Positions 62,975 through 64,000 of a stretch of DNA of 64,000 bases are shown here, one piece after another. Source of the DNA: Sphingobacterium pedocola (GTDB taxonomy: Bacteria; Bacteroidota; Bacteroidia; Sphingobacteriales; Sphingobacteriaceae); NCBI RefSeq assembly GCF_015209965.1, contig NZ_MU158690.1, positions 581,897 through 645,896 of the forward strand, in the 5' to 3' direction. The first letter of the stretch is position 1, and every line of letters starts with the position of its first letter. The notes below the pieces were generated by a model. It ran no database searches. It saw nothing but the letters and a program-made list of their open reading frames with translations, and had not been told where the DNA came from. A program made the position numbers and the translations under genes.

Positions 62975-64000
62975 ATGAAACGATTTCTTTGGTTGGGAAT
63001 AATTTCTTTTATCACGGCTATTTCTTTGGCCTTTATGGCAGCGGATGGAAATCGCATTGTACTGATTGGAGATTCGACCGTACAGAGCGGACAAGAAGAT
63101 CGAGACAATGCAACATTATGGGGCTGGGGCACCGTATTGAAACAGCTGTACGGAGGCGCTGCGGTCAATATCGATAATCAAGCTGAAGCGGGCACCAGTA
63201 GCCGTACCTTTTATAGGGATAATTTTCCAATGGTATTGGAAAGTTTGGCAGCGGGCGAAGTTCTGTTATTGCAGTTTGGACATAACGATGTCGGTTCCGT
63301 TACAGGCGACGGGAAATCCAGCTTGAAAGGTATCGGGAATGATACCCGTACTGTCGTTCGTACATCTGGCGAACAGGAAGTAGTTCATACTTACGGATGG
63401 TATCTGCGTCAGATGGTACAGGAAGCGAAAAAGAAAGATGTAAGAGTTGTAGTAGTTTCGCCCGTACCTAAGAATTACTGGAATGAAGAATTTGTTGCTA
63501 GAGATGTAGAAGAATACGCGCTATGGGCAAGACAGATTGCCACAGAGGAAAATGCAGATTTTATGGACTTGCACAATCTGGTTGCAGATTTGTATGATTT
63601 CATGGGGCAGCCAGCTGTAAACGCGTATTTCCCGGGTGATGCCTTGCATACCAGCAAAGAAGGTGCAACGGAGACTGCAAAAATTGTTTACCAGCGGCTA
63701 AAAGACCTAGGTATTGTTGTCGAGGGTAATACAAACGAAAATATCTGGGAGTTGTTGGGATCTGAAGAGGAGCTATCCGATGTCGCAAGTGCTTATGGGG
63801 CCGTTGTTGGACGTGTAGAAGGTGGGGTAGAAGTACCTTATGCCGTTTTCACGAATACGAGCGGGATGGTGGTTAAAAAGAGAAATACATCAGGACAGTG
63901 GGAGCAGGTAGGTGATATACTGACAGATTATAATTTTGTCAATACCGCTAATAGACAGCCTATCGCACAGGCGTTTCTGCAGGTGAGTAAAGATAACGTA
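62975..64000 (+). CDS. Rhamnogalacturonan acetylesterase-like protein, CE12 (partial, runs off the window end)
   Basis: An ATG at 62975 opens 342 codons to the window edge without a stop. A signal peptide (MKRFLWLGIISFITAISLAF) is followed by an SGNH domain: Ser-34 (LIGDSTVQSGQED), the Gly block NQAEAGTSSRTF, LQFGHNDVGSV, and Asp-222/His-225 (GDALHTSKEGA). The domain ends near residue 245. About 95 further residues already follow, so the protein is longer than a simple CE12 enzyme (about 230-260) and probably carries another domain beyond the window. It likely acts on acetylated rhamnogalacturonan. Confidence 0.92.
   Translation, partial: MKRFLWLGIISFITAISLAFMAADGNRIVLIGDSTVQSGQEDRDNATLWGWGTVLKQLYGGAAVNIDNQAEAGTSSRTFYRDNFPMVLESLAAGEVLLLQFGHNDVGSVTGDGKSSLKGIGNDTRTVVRTSGEQEVVHTYGWYLRQMVQEAKKKDVRVVVVSPVPKNYWNEEFVARDVEEYALWARQIATEENADFMDLHNLVADLYDFMGQPAVNAYFPGDALHTSKEGATETAKIVYQRLKDLGIVVEGNTNENIWELLGSEEELSDVASAYGAVVGRVEGGVEVPYAVFTNTSGMVVKKRNTSGQWEQVGDILTDYNFVNTANRQPIAQAFLQVSKDNV

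Overview
The window looks like a chromosomal segment of a Bacteroidota species, most likely Sphingobacteriaceae (Sphingobacterium-like). The grounds are three SusC/SusD pairs, many lipoproteins with Cys-Lys/Gln-Asp/Glu tails, an ECF sigma/FecR/STN-SusC regulatory set, Bacteroidota-type promoters (TTTG, about 19 bp, TAnnTTTG), a separate atpD-atpC unit with a short epsilon subunit, and AT-rich spacers. This is inferred from gene content; no rRNA or marker gene is present.

Layout. (1) 1-12540, minus strand: eight closely spaced genes, probably one operon, with two SusC/SusD pairs, two fasciclin-domain lipoproteins (one fused to an F5/8 type C domain), a DUF5007-like lipoprotein and the start of a TIG-like lipoprotein. 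No degradative enzyme is visible. (2) 12541-13354: 0.8 kb of structured non-coding DNA with a possible 25-residue ORF. (3) 13355-28557, minus: a DUF2911 gene, then a complete isoleucine/valine/leucine pathway reading ilvE-ilvD-ilvB-ilvN-(DinB-like)-ilvC-leuC-leuD-(double ABC ATPase)-leuB-leuA-ilvA, with a promoter before ilvE and a strong terminator after ilvA. (4) 28782-30767, minus: atpD-atpC with promoter and terminator. (5) 30856-31449, minus: an unrecognised membrane coiled-coil protein; 31602-32949, plus: the two subunits of a 3-oxoacid CoA-transferase. (6) 33040-64000, plus: carbohydrate utilisation. It starts with a GH28 pectinase, then a 20-kb block (ECF sigma, FecR, SusC with STN domain, SusD, three surface lipoproteins, GH20, GH78, two related SGNH hydrolases with a gene remnant between them, GH172/DUF2961), then L-rhamnose catabolism (transporter, bifunctional aldolase/dehydrogenase, isomerase, kinase) and two CE12-like acetylesterases, the last cut by the window end.

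The rhamnose genes would take up and split L-rhamnose released by GH78 and by rhamnogalacturonan breakdown, with the SGNH/CE12 enzymes removing acyl groups. The main structural observation is that the 96 bp holding the rhaT control region, start codon and first codons occurs twice, at 34577-34672 and 54597-54692, 92 of 96 bases identical and exactly bracketing the 20-kb block. This suggests that the block was added between the GH28 gene and the rhamnose operon. The best candidates for undescribed biology are this bracketed locus, its pair of related unknown lipoproteins (43645-45976), the tandem SGNH enzymes, and the enzyme-free double SusCD-fasciclin operon.
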